NCBI RefSeq assembly: GCF_000820165.1
Contig: NZ_CDDD01000037.1
Location: 22,124 to 86,123 of the forward strand
Reading direction: 5' to 3'
DNA from: Aeromonas taiwanensis
Lineage (GTDB): Bacteria; Pseudomonadota; Gammaproteobacteria; Enterobacterales; Aeromonadaceae
Length of the DNA: 64,000 nucleotides
Below are positions 7,317 through 16,261 of the stretch, one piece after another. Position 1 is the stretch's first letter, and every line of letters starts with the position of its first letter. Both the position numbers and the translations under genes were made by a program. The notes beneath the pieces were generated by a model that searched no databases, had not been told where the DNA came from, and worked only from the letters and a program-made list of their open reading frames with translations.

Positions 7317-8084
7317 ATGGCTATCGCCCCCGTCTGGTTCATCTCTCACGGCGCCCCGGATCTGGTCTTGCGCGACCAGCCGGCCACCCAGTTTCTCAAG
7401 CGCCTGCGCCTCGAGGGCATCAAGGGGCTGGTGGTGTTCTCCGCCCACTGGTTCAGCCGCAGCGAGCTGCAGATCAACGTCGAACCCAGCCCGGCCCTGA
7501 TGTACGACTTCTATGGCTTCCCCGAGCCGCTCTACCATATCCGCTGGCCTGCCAGCAGCCCCCAGTGGCTGCAGGAAGCGGTGAGCGATCAGTTGCTGCT
7601 GACCGGCATGCCCGCCACCCCGGTGCGCCGTGAGCTGGACCACGGCGTCTGGTCCCCCCTCTCCCTGATGGATCCTCACAGCGAGATCCCCCTGGTGCAG
7701 CTCTCCCTGCCGGCCAGCTTCAGCCCGGATCAGCTGTGGCGGCTGGGGGAAGCCCTGCGGGGCCTGCGCGAACAGGGGATCGGCATCCTCGCCTCCGGCG
7801 CCATGACCCACAACCTGCGCGCGCTCGGACCGGACGGCGCCCCGGTTCCCCAGTGGGCGAGCCAGTTCGCCCGCTGGATGGAACAGGCCATGAGCGAGGG
7901 GGACAAGGCGGCGCTGGAAGATTACCGCACCCGGGCCCCCGGGGCAGTGGAATCCCACCCCCACGACGATCACCTGCGGCCGCTGTTCGTGGCGCTGGGA
8001 GCGGCGGGGCAGGACAGGCCGGAAAAACTGCACGACAGCTGGGACTACGGCAGCCTCTACATGGGGGCCTACCGGTTCGGTTGA
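7317..8084 (+). CDS. Class III extradiol dioxygenase, 4,5-DOPA dioxygenase type (YgiD-like)
   Basis: This 255-aa cytosolic protein has the LigB/DODA family layout. The N-terminal FISHGAPDL carries the first metal histidine, FSAHWFSR the second, ELDHGVWSPLSLM the conserved DHG region, and ILASGAMTHNLRAL the later conserved histidine. HPHDDHLRPLFVALGAAG closes the fold. Relatives bind Zn or Fe and open catecholic rings such as L-DOPA. E. coli YgiD is the nearest named member. The physiological substrate here is not evident from context. An inverted-repeat operator upstream suggests control by an inducer, perhaps an aromatic or quinone stress signal. Confidence 0.82.
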   Translation: MAIAPVWFISHGAPDLVLRDQPATQFLKRLRLEGIKGLVVFSAHWFSRSELQINVEPSPALMYDFYGFPEPLYHIRWPASSPQWLQEAVSDQLLLTGMPATPVRRELDHGVWSPLSLMDPHSEIPLVQLSLPASFSPDQLWRLGEALRGLREQGIGILASGAMTHNLRALGPDGAPVPQWASQFARWMEQAMSEGDKAALEDYRTRAPGAVESHPHDDHLRPLFVALGAAGQDRPEKLHDSWDYGSLYMGAYRFG

Positions 8085-8103
8085 GCGGGTGGCACGGCCA
8101 CGG

Positions 8104-8143
8104 CGCCCGGACGGCGGTCAATCCGCCCTCCGGGCCTCTTTTT
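8104..8143 (+). terminator. Terminator after the dioxygenase gene
   Basis: GCCCGGA-C-GGCGG (8105-8117) pairs with CCGCC-C-TCCGGGC (8122-8135), one mismatch, and is followed by CTCTTTTTAT. Confidence 0.85.
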
Positions 8144-8244
8144 ATGGGAATACACGCCAAATAAGGGACTCGTTATAGTCGTTTTCCGGTAGAATGGCCG
8201 CCTTTGAACAAGACCTGGCAAGGATGGCTGTCACGTCGGATGGC

Positions 8245-11200
8245 ATGATGAATCTCTTTCGAACACTGAGCCTGCTCTGCCTGCTGTGCCTGCAACCGGC
8301 CCTGGCCCTGACCCTTCACAGCCGTCACGCCGCCGAGATCCTCCCGCCCCGCTGGACCCAGGCCGAGCAGGCGTGGCTGCGACAGACCCCCCAACTGCGG
8401 GTCGGCATCCTGCGCCACGACTATCGCCCGTTCAGCATGATCCTCGCCCGGCAGCGTGTGGAGGGGCTCACCACCGACTATCTCGACGTGCTGGCCAGAA
8501 CCCTGCAAAAACCCCTGGCGCTGCGCGCCTTCCCCGACAAGGAAAGCCTGCTCGATGCCCTGCGCCGCGGGCAGATCCACCTTGCCAGCGTTGGCAACCT
8601 CACGCTGGCGGACACCGATGCTGCCGGTATCCGGCTGAGCGTCCCCTATTTCAGCTCGCCTCTCGTCTTCTCGGCTCCCAAAGCCCGTCAGGGGCCCCTG
8701 TTCGCGCCGGGTCAGCGCGTAGCGGCAGTCCAGGGGCAGATCGACACGGCACGCTTCAAGCGCTACTACCCCACCCTCACCCTGGAGACCTACCCCTCCA
8801 ACATGGAGGCCTTCGACGCCGTCTTCTTCGGCCGTCAGGACATCTTGCTGGGGGACGCCCATGCCATGCACTTCCTCAACAGCGAGCGCTTCGACTACCT
8901 GCGCCAGCGTGGGGAGGCCCCACCCGAGCTCGCGCCGGCAGATTTTCGCTTCGCGATGCAGGCCGGCGAGCCTGTGCTGGCAGCCCTGGTCGACAAGAGC
9001 CTGGAGGGGATCGACATCGGGATCCGCAATGCCATCTTCACCCAGTGGAACGGGCCCATTCGCGACATGAACGACAGGAATGGCGAGATCTATGACGCCG
9101 CCGAGCGGGCCTGGATGCGCCAGGCCCCCCCCGTCAAGGTGTGGCTGATGGACAATCTCTACCCCTATGGTGCCCTGGATCACGACGGCCAGCTGGTCGG
9201 CATGACGGTCGACATGCTGGCCAAGGTGAGCACACGCACCGGCCTCACCTTCGAGTTCGTGAGCGCAGACTCCGAGCGCCAGCTGGCAGAAGCCCTGCGG
9301 TCAGGCACCATCGATCTCATTGGTGCCATCTCCCAGCAGGTGGCCGAGCGCTACGGGCTGCTCACCTCCATTCCCTACGCCACCGACAACATCTATGTGA
9401 TCCTCACTCGCCAGGACGAGCACACCATCGACTCCCTCCAGAGCCTGGCGGGCAGGACGGTGGCAATGACGCGCCACACCCCGCTCGCAGAGAGGCTCAC
9501 TGGCAGCAAGATCACCCTGGTGGAGAGTGCCGCCCAGGCGATGGATGCGCTCGATTGGGGGCAACTGGACGCCGCCATCGTGCCGCTCTACTTCGCCCGT
9601 CACGCGCTGGAGAACGATCCCCGGGCCCGGCTGCGCATCGCCGGCCCCGCCGATGACGAGCCGATCCGGATGGGATTTGCCAGCCTGCCGGAGCACGGCA
9701 TGCTGATGGGGATCCTCGACAAGACCCTGCTCGCCATTCCCCCCAACGAGCTGGCCATGCTGCGCTACGAGTGGCGCAACCGCAAACTGCCGGTGCCCGG
9801 CTTCATGGAGCGCCACGCCCACGTTTTCTACCTGGTGTTTGTCGTGCTGCTCTCCCTGGCGCTGGCGCTGCTCTACCGCAACCGCATGCTCAACCGCCTC
9901 GCCCACACCGAGCAGGCCTCCCGCCAGCAGCTGGAGGCCCATGTCCGCTTTATCCGGGCCCTGGGGGAGAGTCTGCCCCACCCCATCGTCGTGCGGGACA
10001 AGAGCGGCAAGGTGCTGCTGTGCAACAGCAAGTACCTGACCCAGCTCGGCGCAGAGCCGGACGCCGTCATGGGCCAGCCCTTCGCCCGGGGGCTGGAGGG
10101 GGTGCTTGATGCCCGCAGCATCGCCAGACTCGAACAAGACTTTGCCAAGGTGTTGCGGGAGGGGCAGCCCGTCTTTGCCGATCGCCTCTTCAACCGGCAG
10201 GGGGAGCAGACCGACATCTATCACTGGATGGTGCCCTACTTCGATGGCGACGGGATCATCAGCGGGGTGATCGATGGCTGGATAGACATCACGGACCGCA
10301 AGCGACTGGAGGAGGCGCTGCGCCAGGCCAAGCTCCAGGCCGACAGCGCCAGCCGCGCCAAGAGCGACTTCCTCGCCACCCTGAGCCACGAGATCCGCAC
10401 CCCCATGAACGCCATTCTCGGCATGCTGGAGCTCGCCACCGAGGATCCCGCCCTCAGCCGCCGCAGCGGCGAGTGGCTGCGCATCGCCGCAGACTCCGCC
10501 AACGGCCTGCTGGATCTGCTCGGAGACAGCCTCGACATCGCCAGCATAGAGGCGGGCCAGATGACCCTGACACCGGTGCCGTGCGAGCTCACGCCGCTGC
10601 TGCAGTCGGTGACCCGGGTGTTCGCGGGCATGGCCGGGCAGAAGGGGCTGGCCTATGACGTCAGGCTGCCCGAGCGGCCCCTGCCGAGGGTGATGATCGA
10701 CCCTCTTCGCCTGCGCCAGATCCTCTTCAACCTGATCGGCAACGCCATCAAGTTCACCGAGCAGGGCCAGGTGAGCATAGCGGCCACCCTGGCCGGTGCA
10801 CAGGCCGAGCCCGTGCTGCACCTCGTCATCGCCGACACCGGGGCCGGCATTTCGCCGGACAAGCTGCCCCGGCTGTTCACCCCCTTCTACCGCGCACACA
10901 CCCAGGGCCACATCCCGGGTAGCGGCCTGGGCCTCAACATCGCCCGCATCCTGTGCCAGATGATGGGGGGAGAGATCAGCGTCCACAGCCGGGTCGGCGA
11001 AGGCACCCGGCTCGAGATCAGCCTGCCCCTGACACTGGCGGAGCACGCCCCGCTGCCTGCCAGGGCAGCGATTCCGACTTCCCTGACGCCGCCGACCCGG
11101 CTGCGCATCCTGGTGGTGGATGACAACCACGCCAACCAGACCCTGCTGCGCCAGCAGCTCAAGCACCTGGGGCACGACGTCAGCGTGCGCGCCAACGGGC

Positions 11201-11460
11201 TGGAGGCCCTGCGCGCCCTCACCAGTCATCCCTTCGATCTCGTCATCACCGACTGCCAGATGCCGGTCATGGATGGCTTCGAGCTGACGCGCAACCTGCG
11301 TGCCCGTGGCCATGAGCTGCCCGTCTGGGGGTTCACCGCCCACGCCCAGCCCCGTGAGCGGGAGCTCTGCCTGGCCGCCGGCATGAACGACTGCCTGTTC
11401 AAGCCCATCGGCCTCGCCCGCCTGCGGGCGGCACTAGCCACCCTGGCTCATCGGCCCTGA
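8245..11460 (+). CDS. EvgS/BvgS-like hybrid sensor histidine kinase with two periplasmic solute-binding domains
   Basis: This protein has 1071 aa from ATG 8245. An in-frame ATG at 8194 is possible but would precede the signal peptide (MMNLFRTLSLLCLLCLQPAL). Two SBP_bac_3 (Venus flytrap) domains occupy about residues 30-265 and 275-515. A membrane span (FYLVFVVLLSLALALLY, about 525-545) is followed by a PAS domain to about 690. HisKA has SHEIRTPMNAIL with His715, HATPase_c has NLIGNAIKFT, DTGAGIS and GSGLGLNIA, and the receiver has LVITDCQMPVMDGF with Asp1003. EvgS and BvgS carry an HPt domain after the receiver, which is absent here, and no response regulator is adjacent. A separate phosphotransfer protein must complete the relay. 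The flytrap domains suggest sensing of a small periplasmic ligand, identity unknown. Confidence 0.85.
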   Translation: MMNLFRTLSLLCLLCLQPALALTLHSRHAAEILPPRWTQAEQAWLRQTPQLRVGILRHDYRPFSMILARQRVEGLTTDYLDVLARTLQKPLALRAFPDKESLLDALRRGQIHLASVGNLTLADTDAAGIRLSVPYFSSPLVFSAPKARQGPLFAPGQRVAAVQGQIDTARFKRYYPTLTLETYPSNMEAFDAVFFGRQDILLGDAHAMHFLNSERFDYLRQRGEAPPELAPADFRFAMQAGEPVLAALVDKSLEGIDIGIRNAIFTQWNGPIRDMNDRNGEIYDAAERAWMRQAPPVKVWLMDNLYPYGALDHDGQLVGMTVDMLAKVSTRTGLTFEFVSADSERQLAEALRSGTIDLIGAISQQVAERYGLLTSIPYATDNIYVILTRQDEHTIDSLQSLAGRTVAMTRHTPLAERLTGSKITLVESAAQAMDALDWGQLDAAIVPLYFARHALENDPRARLRIAGPADDEPIRMGFASLPEHGMLMGILDKTLLAIPPNELAMLRYEWRNRKLPVPGFMERHAHVFYLVFVVLLSLALALLYRNRMLNRLAHTEQASRQQLEAHVRFIRALGESLPHPIVVRDKSGKVLLCNSKYLTQLGAEPDAVMGQPFARGLEGVLDARSIARLEQDFAKVLREGQPVFADRLFNRQGEQTDIYHWMVPYFDGDGIISGVIDGWIDITDRKRLEEALRQAKLQADSASRAKSDFLATLSHEIRTPMNAILGMLELATEDPALSRRSGEWLRIAADSANGLLDLLGDSLDIASIEAGQMTLTPVPCELTPLLQSVTRVFAGMAGQKGLAYDVRLPERPLPRVMIDPLRLRQILFNLIGNAIKFTEQGQVSIAATLAGAQAEPVLHLVIADTGAGISPDKLPRLFTPFYRAHTQGHIPGSGLGLNIARILCQMMGGEISVHSRVGEGTRLEISLPLTLAEHAPLPARAAIPTSLTPPTRLRILVVDDNHANQTLLRQQLKHLGHDVSVRANGLEALRALTSHPFDLVITDCQMPVMDGFELTRNLRARGHELPVWGFTAHAQPRERELCLAAGMNDCLFKPIGLARLRAALATLAHRP

Positions 11461-11469
11461 CTGGCCACC

Positions 11470-11506
11470 GGCTGATAGCCAGGGCGCATTGGCGCTGGCT
11501 ATCAGC
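11470..11506 (+). terminator. Long perfect hairpin after the EvgS-like kinase
   Basis: GGCTGATAGCCAG (11470-11482) and CTGGCTATCAGCC (11494-11506) are perfect 13-bp arms. No T run follows directly. A second, classical terminator comes 11 bases later. Confidence 0.65.
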
Positions 11507-11517
11507 CCGGCAAGCGC

Positions 11518-11556
11518 CCAATAAAAAAGACAGCCCGTGGCTGTCTTTTTTATTGG
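11518..11556. terminator. Bidirectional terminator with 18-bp perfect stem
   Basis: CCAATAAAAAAGACAGCC (11518-11535) and GGCTGTCTTTTTTATTGG (11539-11556) are perfect arms with a 3-base loop. They carry A and T tracts suited to both strands and separate the kinase from the convergent small membrane protein gene. Confidence 0.9.
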
Positions 11557-11567
11557 CTGGCGCGTCC

Positions 11568-11768
11568 TCAGTAGAAGATCCGCTCCCCTCGCTCGCTCAT
11601 CTTGAGCCACACCGGCTTGGTGCTGGTCTTGTTCCAGATACGGTGCAGGTAGCTGTAGAAACGGGCGCGATCGCTGCGAAACAGCATCACCGGGAAGGCG
11701 AGCAGACCCGCCATCAGCACGAAGATGCGGCGAAGGATTATCTGAGTCAGGGAGAAGGGATGAAACAT
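11568..11768 (-). CDS. Small membrane protein of unknown function (66 aa)
   Basis: ATG 11768 follows GTGAGGCGTCATATC. A longer in-frame start at 11816 lacks a ribosome site. The protein has one clear hydrophobic span (IFVLMAGLLAFPVMLF, about residues 15-30) flanked by basic residues. A charged, aromatic C-terminal tail follows (RSDRARFYSYLHRIWNKTS, WLKMSERGERIFY). The arginines before and after the span make a cytoplasmic tail likely. I do not recognise the family. The dedicated terminator and good ribosome site support a real gene. Confidence 0.5.
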   Translation of the reverse strand: MFHPFSLTQIILRRIFVLMAGLLAFPVMLFRSDRARFYSYLHRIWNKTSTKPVWLKMSERGERIFY

Positions 11769-11979
11769 GATATGACGCCTCACTGGTAAGACCACTGAAC
11801 AAAGATTACGCCACAAATTGTAGGATTACTACACCCATGAGGCCATTTTTTTGGAAAAAAACGGTCTTAAAGCCAGAAAATGAAAATGGGTTACATTTTT
11901 TAACCAAAAAACAACAAGCGTGGCAAAACGCGGCGGCTGGACCAGAGTTAACGGAGGAAGCACAGACAGGGGGAATAGG

Positions 11980-12267
11980 ATGAAACTCGCGGATGTGGCG
12001 ATCCTGAGCGTACTGGGGCTGCTCGCCTGGTCACAATGGCAGGAGTGGCAGCTCAATCGCGAGGACGCCATCGACATCGCCTATCATGGCACGCCTTCCC
12101 CCAGCCTGTGGCAGTGCGCGCTGCTGACCCAGCGGATGACCGCCCTGACCGAACACGGCGGTGAGCTGGCGTTTCAGTTCCGGGGGGAGGCGCTGACCGA
12201 CATGGAGCACTATCTGCGCAAGGAGTGGCAACGACAGGGATGCGAACAGCTCACCGGGTCGCAATGA
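11980..12267 (+). CDS. Small single-span envelope protein of unknown function (95 aa)
   Basis: ATG 11980 follows AGGGGGAATAGG. The N terminus (MKLADVAILSVLGLLAWSQW) is an uncleaved membrane anchor or weak signal. The remainder is a hydrophilic domain with two cysteines (LWQCALL and QGCEQL) that could form a disulfide if periplasmic. The tail MEHYLRKEWQRQGCEQL looks helical. No family is recognised. It is followed at once by a tRNA operon on the other strand. Confidence 0.5.
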   Translation: MKLADVAILSVLGLLAWSQWQEWQLNREDAIDIAYHGTPSPSLWQCALLTQRMTALTEHGGELAFQFRGEALTDMEHYLRKEWQRQGCEQLTGSQ

Positions 12268-12333
12268 CAGTGGCGATACAGGGAAAAACCGCGTGAGTGA
12301 TCGTCGGTGACGAGTGACAAAACAGGGAGAATA

Positions 12334-12407
12334 TGGAGGCACGTTCCGGAGTCGAACCGGACTAAACGGATTTGCAATCCGCTGCATAACCGCTTTGCTA
12401 ACGCGCC
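12334..12407 (-). tRNA. tRNA-Cys (GCA)
   Basis: The reverse complement folds as a 74-nt cloverleaf close to E. coli cysT. It has acceptor GGCGCGT paired with ACGTGCC (one G-U), anticodon loop ATTGCAAAT with anticodon GCA, T loop GGTTCGACTCC and encoded CCA. It is the second gene of a two-tRNA transcript. Confidence 0.97.
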
Positions 12408-12463
12408 ATGCTGACAAGGCCTGAGCCTTGAGAGTGATGTCCATGATTGGTGCCATGGAGTAT

Positions 12464-12539
<76 letters not shown>

Positions 12540-12577
12540 ATTACTGCTTTCGTGCCAGTTGCCTGACAACGAGGCGC

Positions 12578-12605
12578 ATTATACGTACCCCGAGCCCGGG
12601 CACAA
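12578..12605 (-). promoter_or_regulatory. Promoter of the tRNA-Gly/tRNA-Cys operon
   Basis: On the minus strand TTGTGC (12600-12605) and a perfect TATAAT (12578-12583) are 16 bp apart, followed by a GC-rich discriminator (GCGCC). This is typical of stringently controlled stable-RNA promoters. Confidence 0.75.
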
Positions 12606-12788
12606 CCCTTTTTTATGACTTTGTTCGCTTTTCAAAACTGTTTGCTCAGGCTTTAGACGTCTTGGTCGAAAATCCCCCCATTCCCTGTGACCCGACGAGC
12701 GAATTTCAGATAAAGCCATTGAAATAGTTAGCCTTTAGTCAGAAACTCATCGCGCTTAGTAACCGGATTCTCAATTGAAAATCACGCA

Positions 12789-15700
12789 ATGAAATGGATC
12801 TTCAGGCCTCGTGGGCTCCGACCGCAGCTGATGCTGGCTTTCTTCATGTTGGGCCTGGTGCCCTTCCTGGTCGTCACCCTGTTTTTCCTCTATAGCCACG
12901 GCAAGGATCTCACCACCCAGACATCCAACCACCTGGTCTCGGTGCGCAATATCAAGAAGAGCCAGCTGGAAGATTACTTTGGCAACCTCAAAGAGCAGAT
13001 CATCAACTTCTCCCAGCAGGATTTTGCCGGCAACAGTATCGGCCGCTTCTATGGCTTCACCGGCGCCTTCGAGAAGCTCGGCACCACGCCGCAGGAGGCC
13101 CGCGCCCGTGCCCAGGCCCGCTATGTGCCCGGCTCCTGGGACAAGCTGCAACAACCGGACAGTCAGGTCAACATCGAGCCCTCCATCAGTGCCCTCATCC
13201 TCGCGGACGAGATGTATGGCCGTGTCCACCAGCGTTTTCACCGCGGCTACGCCGACATGGTGCGCAAGTCCAACTACAGCGACATCTTCCTGGTCGACCT
13301 CAACGGCGACGTGGTCTATTCGGTCACCAAGCACGCCAACTTCGCCACCAACCTGCTCTCCGGCCCCTACCAGTCCAGCGGACTTGGCAACACCTTCGCC
13401 AAGATCAAGCGCCGGCTCGACGGTGGCCAGAAGCCGCAGCAGATCTTCGAGTTCACCGATTTTGGCCGCAACGAGCTGACCGGCCAGGTCGTCGCCTACC
13501 TGGCCGCCCCCGTGATGCAATACGACTACGTGCGCGGCGTGGTCATCTTCGAGCTGCTGCCGGACAAGCTGAACCAGATCATGGCGGAGCGGGAGGGGCT
13601 CGGGGAGACCGGCGAGACCATCCTCATCGGCCCGGACAAGCGGATGCGCGCCAACGCCTCCCTCGCCCCCGGCTTCAGCGTGGAGAACAGCTTCACCCCG
13701 GACTTCCGGCCGCTGCAGACGCCGCTCATCATCAAGGCCCTCTCCGGCGAGCAGGGGGTCGGGCAGTTTCTCTCCTACCACGAGGACGAGGTACTGGCCG
13801 CCTACACCCAGGTGAAGGTGTTCGATACCGAATGGGCCTTCATCGCCGAGATCTCCACCCGGGAAGCCTATGCCCCCATTCGCCAGCTCGAAGCCCTGGT
13901 GGTCCTGCTGGGTGCGGCCTCCCTGCTGCTGCTGACCCTCTTCTCCCGCTGGCTCTCCCACTCCATCACGGCGCCGTTGCGATCCCTCACCGCCGCCGCG
14001 GAGCAGGTGGCCGACGGCGCCCTGGATCACCCCATCGCCATCGATCGCACGGACGACGACATCGATCGGCTGGCCCAGGCATTTCGCCACATGCAGCGCT
14101 CGGTGAAGGAGAAGATCGAGCTCATCGAGCGCCAGACCCAGGAGCTGCAGCAGCAGGTCAAGCTGACCCACAAGCAGAACCTCAGCCTGCAGCAGGCGGA
14201 CAAGCTCAAGGACGAACTGCTGGCCAACACCTCCCACGAGCTGCGCACCCCCATCCACGGCATCAAGGGCATGGCGGAGTCCATGCTCGCCAGCCAGCAG
14301 GATCTCACCGAGGGGCAGCAAAAGCAGCTCGGCCTCATCATCAAGAGCGCGGACGGCCTGGCACGCCTCGTGGACGATCTGCTGGACTACCACCAGATGC
14401 GCTACGGCCAGCTGGAGATCCACCCCCAGCCCGTCTCCTCCAAGGGAGTCATCCGGCTGGTGCTGGATCTCTGCCAGCACCTGGTGCAGGCCAAGCCCCT
14501 CACCCTGGTGGACATCAGCCCGGCCGAACTGCCGCCGGTGCTGGCGGACGAGCAGCGCCTCGAACAGGTGCTCTACAACCTGGTGGGCAACGCCATCAAG
14601 TACACCCCCCAGGGCAAGGTGGTGCTGAGCGCCCTGGTGGAGGGCAACTTCCTACGCATCAAGGTGACCGACACCGGCATCGGCATCGCCCGGGATCACC
14701 TGGAGCACATCTTCGAGCCTCTGGTTCAGATGAGCCCGGAGGTCAGCAAACAGGGGGCCGGCCTCGGCCTCTCCATCACCCGCCAGCTGGTGCATCTCAT
14801 GGGGGGCGAGCTGTTCGTGGAGAGCGAACCGAGCGTCGGCTCCACCTTCGCCTTCACCCTGCCGCTCGCCAGCGGCAAGGCGGGCACCCTGACCCTGGAC
14901 AGCCGCCAGATGGAGATCCAGCTGGTGCGCCAGCAGCCCCTCACCCTGCCGGACTGGGAAAGCGAGGATCTGCCGCCCCCGCCACGCGGCGCCCCCCTCA
15001 TCCTGGTGGTGGACGACGAACCCATCAACCTGCACATACTGCGCCACCTGCTGCAACCCTGCGGCTACCGCATCCTGCCGAGCAGCGACGGCCACGACGC
15101 CCTCGCCAAGCTGGCCCAGGAGCCGGTCGATCTCATCCTGCTGGACGTGATGATGCCGACCCTCTCCGGCTTCGACGTCTGCCGCCGGCTGCGCCAGCAG
15201 CACCCCAAGGAGACGCTGCCGGTGCTGCTGCTCACCGCCCTCAACCAGCCCAAGGATATCGAGGAGGGTTTCAACGCCGGGGCCAACGACTACCTGGTGA
15301 AACCCTTCTGCAAGGAGGAGCTGTTTGCCCGGGTCAGGGCCCTGCTGGAGGCGAGCGCCGGTCGCGCCTCCCTGGTGGAGAACCGATTACTCAAGCAGGA
15401 GATAGAGCACCGCCTGATGTTGCAGGAGCAGTTACATCAGGATCAGGAGCGGCTGCTGGCCCTGCTCGGGGAAGGGGCCGACCCCATGGTCTTCATCGAC
15501 GGCCAGGGCGTGGTGCTGTTCGCTTCCCGGGCGCTGGCGCGCCTGCTGGGTCAGGAACCGGAAGCCATGGAGGGGCAGCCCCTGGACGAGTGGCTGGCCA
15601 GCCCGCTGGCCCAGCAGTGGCCCGACATGACGGCGCGCCCGGAGCAGGATCTGGACTTCCTGGTGGCGGGTCAGAAGGATGGCCTCAATGCGCGCGCCCT

Positions 15701-16226
15701 GCCCATCAACCTGGCCGGGCAACACGCCTTTGCGCTGACCCTCAGCACCGAGCAGCGCCAGGACGACAACCGGGTGATGGCGCTGGAGAACGCCCTCAAG
15801 AGCCTGTCACGCCAAGCCATCATCGAGGATGGTCAACTGCTCGGGGAGTTGAGCCGGCTGGGGGGAGAGTTCAGATCGCTCGCGGACAACCTCATCCGCC
15901 AGCAGGATGACGAGCCCCTGCGCCGGGCCCTGGTGGATACCATGCGGCTCACCCTGGACACCTGGCAGCAGAGCACCGGCAAGGGCAAGATAGTGCTGGC
16001 GGAGAAGAGCAAGCTGTGGCGCGTCTACATGGACAGGTCCAGCCCCCAGACCCGCACCCTCGACAAGTACCTGAGCCTGGATACCCTGCCCAAGGCCCCG
16101 CGCTGGAAGACGGTGGTGGCCAGCGCGGAGTACGTCCTCAGGCAGTGCCCCCTGAGCGAGGCACAGCAGCAGAGTCTGCACCAGAGCACCCAGCGGCTGC
16201 GCCAGCTCGCGAGCCGCAAGGGCTGA
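12789..16226 (+). CDS. Orphan hybrid sensor histidine kinase (HAMP-HisKA-HATPase-REC-PAS)
   Basis: This is a 1145-aa membrane kinase. The first membrane span lies at about residues 15-34 (MLAFFMLGLVPFLVVTLFFL), followed by a 330-residue periplasmic sensor and a second span at about 368-387. HAMP runs to about 445. A coiled coil rich in Q/L follows (RQTQELQQQVKL). HisKA has NTSHELRTPIHGIKG with His483, HATPase_c has NLVGNAIKYT and DTGIGI, and the receiver has LLDVMMPTLSGF with Asp786. After a coiled linker a PAS-like region (about 885-990) and an alpha-helical C-terminal region without an HPt histidine motif close the protein. No partner regulator is adjacent. The periplasmic domain begins like double-Cache sensors, but the ligand cannot be read from sequence. 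Confidence 0.82.
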   Translation: MKWIFRPRGLRPQLMLAFFMLGLVPFLVVTLFFLYSHGKDLTTQTSNHLVSVRNIKKSQLEDYFGNLKEQIINFSQQDFAGNSIGRFYGFTGAFEKLGTTPQEARARAQARYVPGSWDKLQQPDSQVNIEPSISALILADEMYGRVHQRFHRGYADMVRKSNYSDIFLVDLNGDVVYSVTKHANFATNLLSGPYQSSGLGNTFAKIKRRLDGGQKPQQIFEFTDFGRNELTGQVVAYLAAPVMQYDYVRGVVIFELLPDKLNQIMAEREGLGETGETILIGPDKRMRANASLAPGFSVENSFTPDFRPLQTPLIIKALSGEQGVGQFLSYHEDEVLAAYTQVKVFDTEWAFIAEISTREAYAPIRQLEALVVLLGAASLLLLTLFSRWLSHSITAPLRSLTAAAEQVADGALDHPIAIDRTDDDIDRLAQAFRHMQRSVKEKIELIERQTQELQQQVKLTHKQNLSLQQADKLKDELLANTSHELRTPIHGIKGMAESMLASQQDLTEGQQKQLGLIIKSADGLARLVDDLLDYHQMRYGQLEIHPQPVSSKGVIRLVLDLCQHLVQAKPLTLVDISPAELPPVLADEQRLEQVLYNLVGNAIKYTPQGKVVLSALVEGNFLRIKVTDTGIGIARDHLEHIFEPLVQMSPEVSKQGAGLGLSITRQLVHLMGGELFVESEPSVGSTFAFTLPLASGKAGTLTLDSRQMEIQLVRQQPLTLPDWESEDLPPPPRGAPLILVVDDEPINLHILRHLLQPCGYRILPSSDGHDALAKLAQEPVDLILLDVMMPTLSGFDVCRRLRQQHPKETLPVLLLTALNQPKDIEEGFNAGANDYLVKPFCKEELFARVRALLEASAGRASLVENRLLKQEIEHRLMLQEQLHQDQERLLALLGEGADPMVFIDGQGVVLFASRALARLLGQEPEAMEGQPLDEWLASPLAQQWPDMTARPEQDLDFLVAGQKDGLNARALPINLAGQHAFALTLSTEQRQDDNRVMALENALKSLSRQAIIEDGQLLGELSRLGGEFRSLADNLIRQQDDEPLRRALVDTMRLTLDTWQQSTGKGKIVLAEKSKLWRVYMDRSSPQTRTLDKYLSLDTLPKAPRWKTVVASAEYVLRQCPLSEAQQQSLHQSTQRLRQLASRKG

Positions 16227-16233
16227 ATGGCAG

Positions 16234-16256
16234 GCGCCCTGATGCTCTCAGGGCGC
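16234..16256. terminator. Hairpin between convergent kinase and phosphatase genes
   Basis: GCGCCCTGA (16234-16242) and TCAGGGCGC (16248-16256) form a perfect 9-bp stem in the 35-base gap between two convergent stop codons. T runs are missing on both sides. Confidence 0.55.
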
Positions 16257-16261
16257 GGTCA

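Noticed and set aside
9301..11343. 680-codon minus-strand frame opposite the EvgS-like kinase
   Set aside because: Shadow frame with H/Q/G-rich composition and no domains; kinase on the plus strand is complete.
13832..15910. 692-codon frame inside the second hybrid kinase on the same strand
   Set aside because: Alternate-frame shadow rich in P, A, G and R; kinase frame explains all motifs.
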